The notes under the pieces were generated by a model that saw nothing but the letters and a program-made list of their open reading frames with translations, was not told where the DNA came from and made no database searches. From positions 1-11,616 of the forward strand of contig DATLGM010000256.1 in NCBI GenBank assembly GCA_035540515.1: 11,616 nucleotides of DNA. The letters run 5' to 3'. The first letter of the stretch is position 1. Every line of letters begins with the position of its first letter. The translations under genes were made by a program, and so were the position numbers. Of this stretch, positions 5,516 to 11,576 are shown piece after piece. Source of the stretch: WHTG01 sp035540515. Its GTDB lineage: Bacteria; Actinomycetota; Nitriliruptoria; Euzebyales; Egibacteraceae.

Positions 5516-7257
5516 GAGCTCACCCCCTGCATCTCCAGAGCCAGCAACCGGCGGTAGCGGCTGGTCGGGTCGTTGCGCAGCGCGGCCGGGCTGCCGTCCT
5601 CGACGACGCGCCCGTGGTCCAGGACGACGACCCGGTCCGCGCGGTCGACCGACCGCAGCCGATGCGCGATGACGATCGCCGTGCGCCCGGTCAGCAGCCG
5701 GTCCAGCGCGGCCTCGACCAGCTCGGCGGTGACCGGGTCGGTCCGCGACGACGCCTCGTCGAGCACGACCAGTCCCGGGTCGCGCAGGAAGGCGCGGGCG
5801 ACGCCCAGCAGCTGCGCTTGCCCGGCCGACAGCCCCACGCCACCGCCCAGCTCCGTGTCCAGCCCGTCGGGCAGGCCGGCCAGCCAGCCACCCAGACCCA
5901 GCTGGTCCAGGACGTCGCTGAGCGTCGCGTCGTCGACCGGCGACGCCCCGAACAGCGTCACGTTGTCGCGCACACTGGCGTCGAACAGCTGCACGTCCTG
6001 CGTCACGATCGCGACGTGGCGGCGCAGGTCAGCAGCGCCGACGTCGCGCAGGTCGACACCCCCGACGACGACAGCCCCGCCGGTCGGGTCGACCAGACGC
6101 AGTGCCAGGCGGGCCAGCGTCGTCTTGCCGCTGCCGGTGTGGCCCACGAGCCCGACGACCGAGCCGGCGGAGATGTCGAGGTTCACGCCGTCCACCACGA
6201 TCCGGCCGTCATCGGGGTAGGCGAAGCGGACGTTGTCGAAGCGCACCGGCAGCGGACCGCGCGGCAGCCGGGCTCGCGGGGCGAATGCGATGGCCGGCAC
6301 CTTGTCCAGCAGCCGGCGGATCCGGGTGGCGCCGGCGCCGGCCCGCTGGACCTCCTCGAGCTGCTCGGCGATCGTCTCGATCGGCCGGCGCAGCACCTGG
6401 ACGTACTGGAACAGCAAGAACACGGTGCCGACCGTGATCGCGTCGCGGCGGTACAGCGCCCAGCCGGCGACGAGCATCAAGATGCTGCCGAGGGCGAAGG
6501 CGCCGGTTGTCGCCGTCCAGATGTCCGCGGCGGCACGCCAGGCGCGGCGCAGCGCACGGGCGTGCGCACCGCTGGCGACCTCGTGCCGGCTCACGGCGAA
6601 CTCGCCGGCGCCCAGGGCACGCAGGTCCTCGGCGCCGTCGATCTGCTCGGCGACCAGCCCGACGACGCCGGCGTAGGCGGCCCGCTCCTCGGTCGTGGCG
6701 GGGATGGCCCGGTTGCGCAGCGCGACGACGACCGCGATGGCCGCTGCGACGAAGACCCCCATCGCCGCGCCCACGCGCCAGTCCTCGAGCGCCACCAGCA
6801 CCACCGCGCCGACGAGGGTCAGCAGGCCCATGACGACCTTGATCACCACGTCGGTGAACATCTTCGTGATCGAGGTGGCGTCGCCGTCGATGCGCTCGAC
6901 GAGCGTGCCCGGCGGCGTGGCGCCGTGGAACGCCAGGTCGAGGCTGAGCGCGTGGGCTGCCGCCCGTTCTCGAAGGTCGTTGGTCGCCGTCCACGCCATC
7001 CGGGTAGCGACGTAGGCACTGCCGACCGTGACGACCTGGGCCGCCACGCCGAGCGCGACGTAGGCGCCGGCGATGCCCAGCAGGGTCGTCAGGGCCGCGC
7101 CGGCCACCGCCCGGTCGATGAAGGCGCGCAGCAGCTGCGGTCCGGCCAGGGGAAGCAGGGAGGCGGCGGTGACGATCAGTCCGAGCCCGACCAGCGCACG
7201 CCGGCGCGGGCGCAGCATCTCGGCGAACAGCTGCCAGTGGGTGTTGCGTGACGCCAT
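5512..7257 (-). CDS. ABC exporter half-transporter with intact Walker B (partner A)
   Basis: The 581-residue protein has a six-helix membrane domain (about 20-300) and an ATPase domain (about 337-575). The A-loop Tyr347, Walker A GHTGSGKTT at 372-380, Q-loop Gln420, Walker B Asp500 with catalytic Glu501 and switch His532 are all present. The signature is altered to LSAGQ at 476-480, and the D-loop reads SSRTDP. With its partner this leaves one complete ATP site (this Walker B with the partner's LSGGQ) and one degenerate site. The ATG at 7257 is supported by a GGAAAG ribosome site at 7265-7270, 7 bases upstream. It is the first structural gene of the two-gene operon and is preceded by a leader of about 214 bases containing a 20-codon ORF and two stems. 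Whatever controls that leader controls the exporter. Confidence 0.94.
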   Translation of the reverse strand: MASRNTHWQLFAEMLRPRRRALVGLGLIVTAASLLPLAGPQLLRAFIDRAVAGAALTTLLGIAGAYVALGVAAQVVTVGSAYVATRMAWTATNDLRERAAAHALSLDLAFHGATPPGTLVERIDGDATSITKMFTDVVIKVVMGLLTLVGAVVLVALEDWRVGAAMGVFVAAAIAVVVALRNRAIPATTEERAAYAGVVGLVAEQIDGAEDLRALGAGEFAVSRHEVASGAHARALRRAWRAAADIWTATTGAFALGSILMLVAGWALYRRDAITVGTVFLLFQYVQVLRRPIETIAEQLEEVQRAGAGATRIRRLLDKVPAIAFAPRARLPRGPLPVRFDNVRFAYPDDGRIVVDGVNLDISAGSVVGLVGHTGSGKTTLARLALRLVDPTGGAVVVGGVDLRDVGAADLRRHVAIVTQDVQLFDASVRDNVTLFGASPVDDATLSDVLDQLGLGGWLAGLPDGLDTELGGGVGLSAGQAQLLGVARAFLRDPGLVVLDEASSRTDPVTAELVEAALDRLLTGRTAIVIAHRLRSVDRADRVVVLDHGRVVEDGSPAALRNDPTSRYRRLLALEMQGVSS

Positions 7258-7285
7258 GGTGGTGCTTTCCGAAAGAGAGGGAGAG

Positions 7286-7306
7286 GGGGCGGCGGGTCTC
7301 CGCCCC
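7286..7306 (-). terminator. Terminator-like hairpin in the leader of the ABC exporter
   Basis: Read on the minus strand, GGGGCGG (7306-7300) pairs perfectly with CCGCCCC (7292-7286) around a 7-base loop. It is followed by the pyrimidine tract CTCTCCCTCTCTTTC, which ends at the exporter's ribosome site. The tract has too many Cs for a textbook U-run, so termination efficiency is uncertain. Its position between the short ORF and the exporter start is where an attenuator would sit. Confidence 0.45.
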
Positions 7307-7334
7307 GGTGGCCCGCGCGGCGCGTGACCGGCGC

Positions 7335-7359
7335 GACGGCCTTCAGACGCTGGGCCGCC
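7335..7359 (-). other. Stem directly after the stop of the leader ORF
   Basis: On the minus strand GGCGGCC (7359-7353) starts on the base right after the TGA of the 20-codon ORF and pairs with GGCCGTC (7341-7335), with one G-U pair and an 11-base loop. A ribosome at or near the end of the ORF would cover the left arm, so this stem could switch with the ORF's translation. GC-rich DNA makes chance stems common, hence modest confidence. Confidence 0.35.
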
Positions 7360-7422
7360 TCAGAGGATGGGCGGCACGGGCAGGCAGGCGGGAACGTCGA
7401 TGAACGGCGCGATGCGCTTCAT
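7360..7422 (-). CDS. 20-residue leader peptide upstream of the ABC exporter
   Basis: This ORF encodes MKRIAPFIDVPACLPVPPIL and ends in TGA. It is preceded by a consensus AGGAGG five bases from the ATG, the best ribosome site in the window, and begins about 49 bases into the transcript predicted from the promoter at 7478-7507. Nineteen of its twenty codons end in G or C. The C-terminal half is rich in proline (P-x-x-x-x-P-x-P-P), and Pro-Pro is a known cause of ribosome slowing. Together with the two downstream stems, this suggests a leader whose translation senses ribosome stalling and sets exporter expression, as BmrB does for BmrCD in Bacillus. An in-frame ATG at 7467 would give a 35-residue version, but it lacks a ribosome site. 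A small exported peptide is a less likely alternative. I do not recognise the peptide. Confidence 0.55.
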   Translation of the reverse strand: MKRIAPFIDVPACLPVPPIL

Positions 7423-7426
7423 CGGT

Positions 7427-7433
7427 CCCTCCT
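7427..7433 (-). promoter_or_regulatory. Consensus ribosome binding site of the leader ORF
   Basis: AGGAGGG on the minus strand contains full AGGAGG and lies 5 bases from the ATG at 7422. It is the main evidence that the short ORF is translated. The adjoining GGGAGAGG (7438-7431) is complementary over 8 bases to CCTCTCCC (7286-7279) next to the exporter start. Confidence 0.6.
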
Positions 7434-7477
7434 CTCCCGCGCGGTATGGGCCCCTCTCGGGCTCCATGGCTGGCGCG

Positions 7478-7507
7478 ACGGTACGCCCGCGGCCGCGCCG
7501 GCGTCAA
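7478..7507 (-). promoter_or_regulatory. Promoter of the ABC exporter operon
   Basis: On the minus strand TTGACG (7507-7502) is a five-of-six match to the -35 consensus, followed by an 18-base spacer and TACCGT (7483-7478), a TAnnnT -10 box. The start of transcription would fall near the A at 7471. It gives a leader of about 214 bases before the first ABC gene. It is the only promoter in the window with a good -35 element, and it diverges from the purL promoter. Confidence 0.6.
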
Positions 7508-7542
7508 GAGCCGGACACCACACCCGAAAACCACGCCACCGG

Positions 7543-7555
7543 TAGATTCGGGAGC
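7543..7555 (+). promoter_or_regulatory. Leaderless promoter of purL (-10 box)
   Basis: TAGATT at 7543-7548 is a good TAnnnT -10 box ending exactly 7 bases before the ATG at 7556. This fixes the purL start at 7556 rather than at upstream in-frame codons (for example 7367), which would add a non-conserved N-terminal extension and run across the opposing exporter leader. The -35 region is weak. Confidence 0.6.
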
Positions 7556-9799
7556 ATGTCCACGGTTCCCGCGCCAGCCGACAACGCCCGCCAGCTCGCC
7601 AAGGAACTGGGGCTGACCGACGACGAGTACGACCGCGTCGTGCAAACCCTGGGCAGGGAACCGTCGACCGCGGAGCTGGGCACCTACTCGGTGATGTGGT
7701 CCGAGCACTGCTCGTACAAGTCGTCCAAGCCCTACCTGCGGACCCTGCCGACCGAGGGTGACGCGATCCTCGTCGGCCCGGGTGAGAACGCGGGCGTGGT
7801 CGACGTCGGGGGCGGGCAGGCCGTGACCTTCAAGATCGAAAGCCACAACCACCCCAGCTTCGTCGAGCCGTTCCAGGGCGCGGCGACCGGCGTCGGCGGG
7901 ATCATCCGCGACATCCTCACCATGGGGGCGCGACCGATCGCGCTGATGGATCCGCTGCGGTTCGGTGGGGTCACCGATGGCGCGGAGGGGGCGGAGCGGA
8001 CCCGCCACATCGTGGATGGGGTGGTCCGCGGCATCGGCCACTACGGCAACTCCATCGGCGTGGCGACGATCGGTGGCGAGACCGTCTTCGACCCGGTCTA
8101 CGCCGGCAACCCGCTGGTCAACGTGCTGTGCGTCGGGGTGCTGCCGTCTGACCGCATCCAGCTGGCGCGCGCCGAGTCGCCGGGCGACGTCGCGGTGCTC
8201 ATCGGGCAGCGCACCGGACGGGACGGCATCGGAGGGGCCTCCATCCTCGCCTCGGCAGAGTTCTCCGGCGCTGGCGAAGGCGGCGCCGCAGACGAGGCCA
8301 AGCGGCCCAACGTGCAGGTGGGCGACCCGTTCGCGGGCAAGCTGCTGATCGAGTCGTGCCTGCAGCTGTACGACGAAGGGCTGCTGTCGGGCATCCAGGA
8401 CATGGGCGCCGCCGGCATCGCCTGCTCCACCTCCGAGATGGCCTCGGCGGCGGGCATGGGCATGCGGGTGGACCTCGACCGAGTCCCCTTGCGGGAACCG
8501 TCGATGGACGCCTGGGAGATCCTGTGCTCGGAGTCCCAGGAGCGGATGCTCGCCCTGGTGTCACCGGAGCGGCTGGAGCGGGTGCTCGAGGTCTGCCGGC
8601 GGTGGGGTGTGCAGGCCACGCCGATCGGCGAGGTGATCGAGGGCGACCGGCTGATCTTCACCCGCCACGGCGAGGTCGTGCACGACGCCCCAGCGGCGTC
8701 GTTGGCCGCCGAGGGCCCCGTGTACCAGCGACCGGTCGAGGACTGGGTCCACCCCCACGCCGGCGAGGACGTCGACGCCGAGCCTGCGCCCGACGACCTG
8801 CACGCCGCGGCGATGACGGTCCTGTGCTCACCGAACCTCGCGAGCAGCCGGTGGGTGTGGGAGCAGTACGACTCCATCGTGGGGTCGGGCACGGTCCAGG
8901 GACCGGGCTCGGACGCCGGCGTGATCCGGCTTCCGGACGCGGGCAACCGCGGCATCGCGGTGGCCACCGACGGCAACGGCCGCTGGTGCGCGCTGGACCC
9001 CCAGCGGGGCGCGACGCTGGTCGTCGCCGAGGCCGCCCGCAACGTCGCGGCCGCCGGCGCGCGGCCGATCGCGGCGACCAACTGCCTGAACTTCGGGTCT
9101 CCCGAGCGTCCCGAGATCATGGGCCAGTTCAAGGCGGTGATCGCCGGGATGGGCCAGGCCTGCCAGGCGCTGGGCACACCCATCACCGGCGGCAACGTCA
9201 GCTTCTACAACCAGACCGGGGAGACGGCGATCCACCCGACACCGGTCGTCGGTGTGCTGGGTGTGATCGACGACGTGACCACCGCGGTCCCCGTCCGGTT
9301 CGCCGAGCCGGGCGACGAGATCTTCCTCCTCGGCGCGCCCACGCGCCCCGGCCTGGGCGGCTCGGAGTACCTCGCCGCGACCTCGGGACGGGTGGCGGGC
9401 GCCGTCCCGGTCATCGACCTGGACGAGGAACGCCGTCTCCACGACCTGCTCGCCGCCCTGCCGGGCCTGGCTCGCAGCGCCCATGACGTGGCCGCCGGCG
9501 GCATGCTCGCCACGCTGGTCGAGTCCTGCATCGCCGGGGACGTGGGCGCGACGGTGACGCCGGAGGACGTCGCGCCGCACCAGTGGCTGTTCAGCGAAAG
9601 CCCCACGCGGGTGGTGGTCAGCGTCGCCGCCGAGGACGCCGATGCCCTGCAGCGTCGCTGCTCCGACGCGGGGGTGTTCAGCCGTCGGCTCGGGACGGTG
9701 CAGGCCGAGCCGCGCTTGACCGTGGACGGGGTGCTCGAGCTGGACCTGGACGAGGTGCGCTCCGCACAGGAGCGCACCCTGCCGGCGCTGCTGGGCTGA
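7556..9799 (+). CDS. purL: Phosphoribosylformylglycinamidine synthase subunit PurL
   Basis: PurL is the synthase subunit of FGAM synthase; it uses ATP and ammonia from PurQ to turn FGAR into FGAM. The 747-residue product is of normal length for the small PurL form that needs PurS and PurQ. Visible motifs include LGTYSVMWSEHCSYKSSK (41-58, His51), GPGENAGVV, ESHNHPS (95-101, His97 as the likely catalytic base), a GGVGGIIRD-like glycine loop (GVGGIIRD, 112-119) and, in the second half, ITGGNVSFYNQT and HDVAAGG. No frameshift or missing motif is seen. The start follows from the -10 box 7 bases upstream. In most actinobacteria purL lies next to purQ; here it is 4.8 kb away behind two unrelated inserts. 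Its stop is four bases from the stop of the converging gene. Confidence 0.97.
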   Translation: MSTVPAPADNARQLAKELGLTDDEYDRVVQTLGREPSTAELGTYSVMWSEHCSYKSSKPYLRTLPTEGDAILVGPGENAGVVDVGGGQAVTFKIESHNHPSFVEPFQGAATGVGGIIRDILTMGARPIALMDPLRFGGVTDGAEGAERTRHIVDGVVRGIGHYGNSIGVATIGGETVFDPVYAGNPLVNVLCVGVLPSDRIQLARAESPGDVAVLIGQRTGRDGIGGASILASAEFSGAGEGGAADEAKRPNVQVGDPFAGKLLIESCLQLYDEGLLSGIQDMGAAGIACSTSEMASAAGMGMRVDLDRVPLREPSMDAWEILCSESQERMLALVSPERLERVLEVCRRWGVQATPIGEVIEGDRLIFTRHGEVVHDAPAASLAAEGPVYQRPVEDWVHPHAGEDVDAEPAPDDLHAAAMTVLCSPNLASSRWVWEQYDSIVGSGTVQGPGSDAGVIRLPDAGNRGIAVATDGNGRWCALDPQRGATLVVAEAARNVAAAGARPIAATNCLNFGSPERPEIMGQFKAVIAGMGQACQALGTPITGGNVSFYNQTGETAIHPTPVVGVLGVIDDVTTAVPVRFAEPGDEIFLLGAPTRPGLGGSEYLAATSGRVAGAVPVIDLDEERRLHDLLAALPGLARSAHDVAAGGMLATLVESCIAGDVGATVTPEDVAPHQWLFSESPTRVVVSVAAEDADALQRRCSDAGVFSRRLGTVQAEPRLTVDGVLELDLDEVRSAQERTLPALLG

Positions 9800-9803
9800 C
9801 TCC

Positions 9804-10274
9804 CTAGCTGGGCACCAGGGCCTTCTCGATGGCCTGCAGCACCGTCTTGCGGTTGCGGTGGTCCATCTCGTACTCGGTCAGCAGCCGCAGCTCGTCAGTG
9901 GACAGGCCGGATACCGCCGACACGACCTCCGAGGCGGGCTTGTTCGCCAGGTCCTCGATGTGCGTCGCGGACGTCCGGACACGCGGTGTCTCGTCGAGCA
10001 GCGGTGTCGGGGGTGGTTGGGAGACGCGCCCGACCTCGGGCGCCTGCTCGACGGCCTCGGCGACCTCCGCTTCTGTGCCGATCGGCTCGGATGGGGGGGT
10101 GACGGCGACATCGCCTGGCTCCCGGTACACCGGCGAGTCGTCGGCACGGGGGGCGTCGGGGCGCAACGTACGCGCTGTGGCCTCGAGCACCTTTGACGTC
10201 AGCGACAGCACCTGCGCCGTCCCGGCGAGTGCGCCGCCGAGGGCGTTGCGGACCAGTGGCATGACTCGGCTCAC
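9804..10274 (-). CDS. Unknown protein with an N-terminal helix, disordered linker and conserved-looking C-terminal helical domain
   Basis: The 156-residue protein has three parts. Residues 1-37 can form an amphipathic or weakly hydrophobic helix (LVRNALGGALAGTAQVLSL). Residues 40-100 are rich in Pro, Glu, Val and Ala and look disordered. Residues 104-153 form a compact helical domain ending in LSTDELRLLTEYEMDHRNRK-TVLQAIEKAL. A C-terminal domain of this L-s-x-x-E-L-r-x-L-x-x-Y-E-x-x-x-R-x-R-x-T-V-L-x-x-I-E type occurs in uncharacterised actinobacterial proteins, but its function is unknown to me. It starts at a GTG three bases after the stop of the small acidic gene, so the two form an operon; an in-frame ATG at 10262 is an alternative start. 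It converges on purL with only four bases between stops and no terminator. Confidence 0.75.
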   Translation of the reverse strand: MSRVMPLVRNALGGALAGTAQVLSLTSKVLEATARTLRPDAPRADDSPVYREPGDVAVTPPSEPIGTEAEVAEAVEQAPEVGRVSQPPPTPLLDETPRVRTSATHIEDLANKPASEVVSAVSGLSTDELRLLTEYEMDHRNRKTVLQAIEKALVPS

Positions 10275-10277
10275 TCC

Positions 10278-10463
10278 CTACCCGGAGTTGCGGCGGTCGA
10301 GCTCGTCTTGCATGGCCTGGTGCTGGTCGCGTGCGGCTTCCAGCTGCTCGTCGCTGCCCTCGTTCTCGATCCGAGCGATGTTCTGCGCCGACTTCTCAAT
10401 GCCCTCACGCAGCTCTTCGTCGGTGTGCTTGCTGTAGTCGGTGGTGTCGCTTTGGTTTGTCAT
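10278..10463 (-). CDS. Small acidic hydrophilic protein (61 residues)
   Basis: The product is strongly acidic, has no cysteine, no membrane segment and almost no bulky hydrophobics. It starts MTNQSDTTDYSKHTDEELRE and continues as two probable helices rich in Glu, Gln, Asp and Ala (about 15-34 and 37-57) that could form a hairpin or coiled coil. I do not recognise the family. The ATG is supported by AGGAG seven bases upstream. A GGGTAT-type promoter resembling those of the general-stress sigma factors of Gram-positive bacteria lies just before it, which would suit a small stress protein. That role is inferred only from the promoter and composition. It is followed after three bases by the 156-residue gene, so both are probably induced together. 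Confidence 0.75.
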   Translation of the reverse strand: MTNQSDTTDYSKHTDEELREGIEKSAQNIARIENEGSDEQLEAARDQHQAMQDELDRRNSG

Positions 10464-10494
10464 GGTTGCTCCTGATGGGTCGTTGAGCGTTCGG

Positions 10495-10520
10495 ATACCC
10501 CCGTCATCGATTGGTGTAAC
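10495..10520 (-). promoter_or_regulatory. Stress-sigma-like promoter of the small acidic gene operon
   Basis: On the minus strand GTTACA (10520-10515), a 14-base spacer and GGGTAT (10500-10495) match the SigB/SigF type (GTTT-like -35, GGGTAT -10), with the -10 box perfect. It lies in the 60-base gap after the epimerase gene, and about 31 bases separate it from the ATG at 10463. A housekeeping promoter is not evident here. Confidence 0.5.
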
Positions 10521-10523
10521 GGG

Positions 10524-11576
10524 TCACGTCGACCGCCCGCCGACACCCGTCGCCAGCTCGTGGGTCCGGGCGGGGCCGCTGCTGTCGGCGTCCAGTGGCG
10601 GGGTCGCGGCATCCTCGCCACGGCCGACCGCCCGGATGAACCCCGCCAGGGCGTCGTCGGCGCGGTGGCGCGGTGACCACCCGAGCTCGTCGCGCGCGCG
10701 GTCCGTCGCGAGCAGCGGCGCGTTCACGGCCAGGTCGATCCACCCCGGATCCGCCGGCTGCAACCGCAGGTGCCAGGTCAGCGCGGCCGCGCCGCGCAGC
10801 AGCGGCCGGGGGACCGGCACCTTCCACGCCCCAAGCGCGCGGGCGGCCTGCTCGGCGGTGATGATCGGCTCGGCGGCGATGTTGAACGCCCCGTGGACGT
10901 CGTTGACGACCGCTCGCCGGTAGGCGTCCGCGACATCGTCGGTGTGGACGAACTGCAGGTTCAGCCCGCGGGTGGCCGGCCAGATCGGCAGGCCGAACAG
11001 ACGCAGCACGGCGGTGGGTGCGAACGGGCCGGCGAACAGCCGGCGGATCTGGGTCGCGGCGGCCGGTTTGATGATGAGCCCGGGACGCAGCCGCACCACG
11101 CGGGTTCGGGGGTGCGCCGCCTCCAGCGCGTCCAGCTGCCGCTCGGTGTAGGCCTTCTGCCGGGAGTACGGCGAGGTCGCCACTCCGTCGGTCGGCCACG
11201 ACTCGGTGACCCGCATGCCCGGTGGCGCCGGCGAGTACGCCCCGACGGAGGAGGCGTAGACCAGCGCCGGCACCTCCTCGGCGGCGATGGCGTCAAGGAC
11301 ACGCCGGGTGCCGACGACGTTGGTGCGCCACTGCTCGGCCTGGTCGCGCGACGGCTGCAGCAGCCACGCCAGATGCACGACGACATCGGCGCCCGCCACC
11401 ACCGGACGCAGGTCGTCGCCGGCGATGTCGGCTTGCCGCCAGGAGACGCCGGCGATGTCGGCGTCGGGCCGGCGTCGCGCGACGCCCACGACCTCTGCCA
11501 CCGCCGGGTCGTTGCGCAGCAGGTCCACCAGGCTGGTTCCGACATTGCCCGTCGCACCGAAGACGACGACACGCAT
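10524..11576 (-). CDS. NAD(P)-dependent epimerase/dehydratase (extended SDR family)
   Basis: The 350-residue protein is a cytoplasmic extended short-chain dehydrogenase. The nucleotide-binding GATGNVG (7-13) follows the first strand, an acidic ADI at 49-51 and HLAW at 68-71 come next, and the catalytic set is Ser109 or Ser110 in YASSVGAYS with Tyr137 and Lys141 (YSRQK). A late NLQFVHTDDVADAYRRAV (206-223) is typical of the sugar-nucleotide epimerase branch. The substrate cannot be told from sequence; nucleotide sugars or related carbonyl compounds are usual. The last 30 residues are low-complexity. The ATG at 11576 was chosen over the GTG at 11591 because AAGGTGAG, a good ribosome site, lies between them. 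It is transcribed away from the window edge toward the small acidic gene. Confidence 0.9.
   Translation of the reverse strand: MRVVVFGATGNVGTSLVDLLRNDPAVAEVVGVARRRPDADIAGVSWRQADIAGDDLRPVVAGADVVVHLAWLLQPSRDQAEQWRTNVVGTRRVLDAIAAEEVPALVYASSVGAYSPAPPGMRVTESWPTDGVATSPYSRQKAYTERQLDALEAAHPRTRVVRLRPGLIIKPAAATQIRRLFAGPFAPTAVLRLFGLPIWPATRGLNLQFVHTDDVADAYRRAVVNDVHGAFNIAAEPIITAEQAARALGAWKVPVPRPLLRGAAALTWHLRLQPADPGWIDLAVNAPLLATDRARDELGWSPRHRADDALAGFIRAVGRGEDAATPPLDADSSGPARTHELATGVGGRST

Noticed and set aside
4229..7251. Long plus-strand open frames (about 442 and 545 codons) opposite the two ABC genes
   Set aside because: They are antisense frames kept open by the lack of AT-rich stop codons in high-GC coding DNA. 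Their translations are low-complexity and rich in Arg, Gln, His and Asp, with no domain, while the minus strand encodes complete ABC proteins.
5512..7257. The LSAGQ signature as a sign of a decaying transporter gene
   Set aside because: All other ATPase motifs are intact, the frame is full length, and an altered signature opposite a partner with Asp in Walker B is the normal pattern in heterodimeric exporters.
7360..7422. The 20-codon ORF as a RiPP or bacteriocin precursor exported by the ABC pair
   Set aside because: It is very short, has one cysteine and no double-glycine leader, and no modification enzyme or peptidase-domain transporter is present. A regulatory leader fits the stems and position better.
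7367..7555. N-terminal extension of PurL from an in-frame ATG at 7367
   Set aside because: The added 63 residues are not PurL-like, would overlap the exporter leader, and are excluded by the -10 box placed 7 bases before the ATG at 7556.
9787..9814. GCTGGGC direct repeat at the purL stop as a terminator or attachment site
   Set aside because: It is a short 7-base repeat with no stem of useful length and no mobile gene nearby. Chance is likely in GC-rich DNA.
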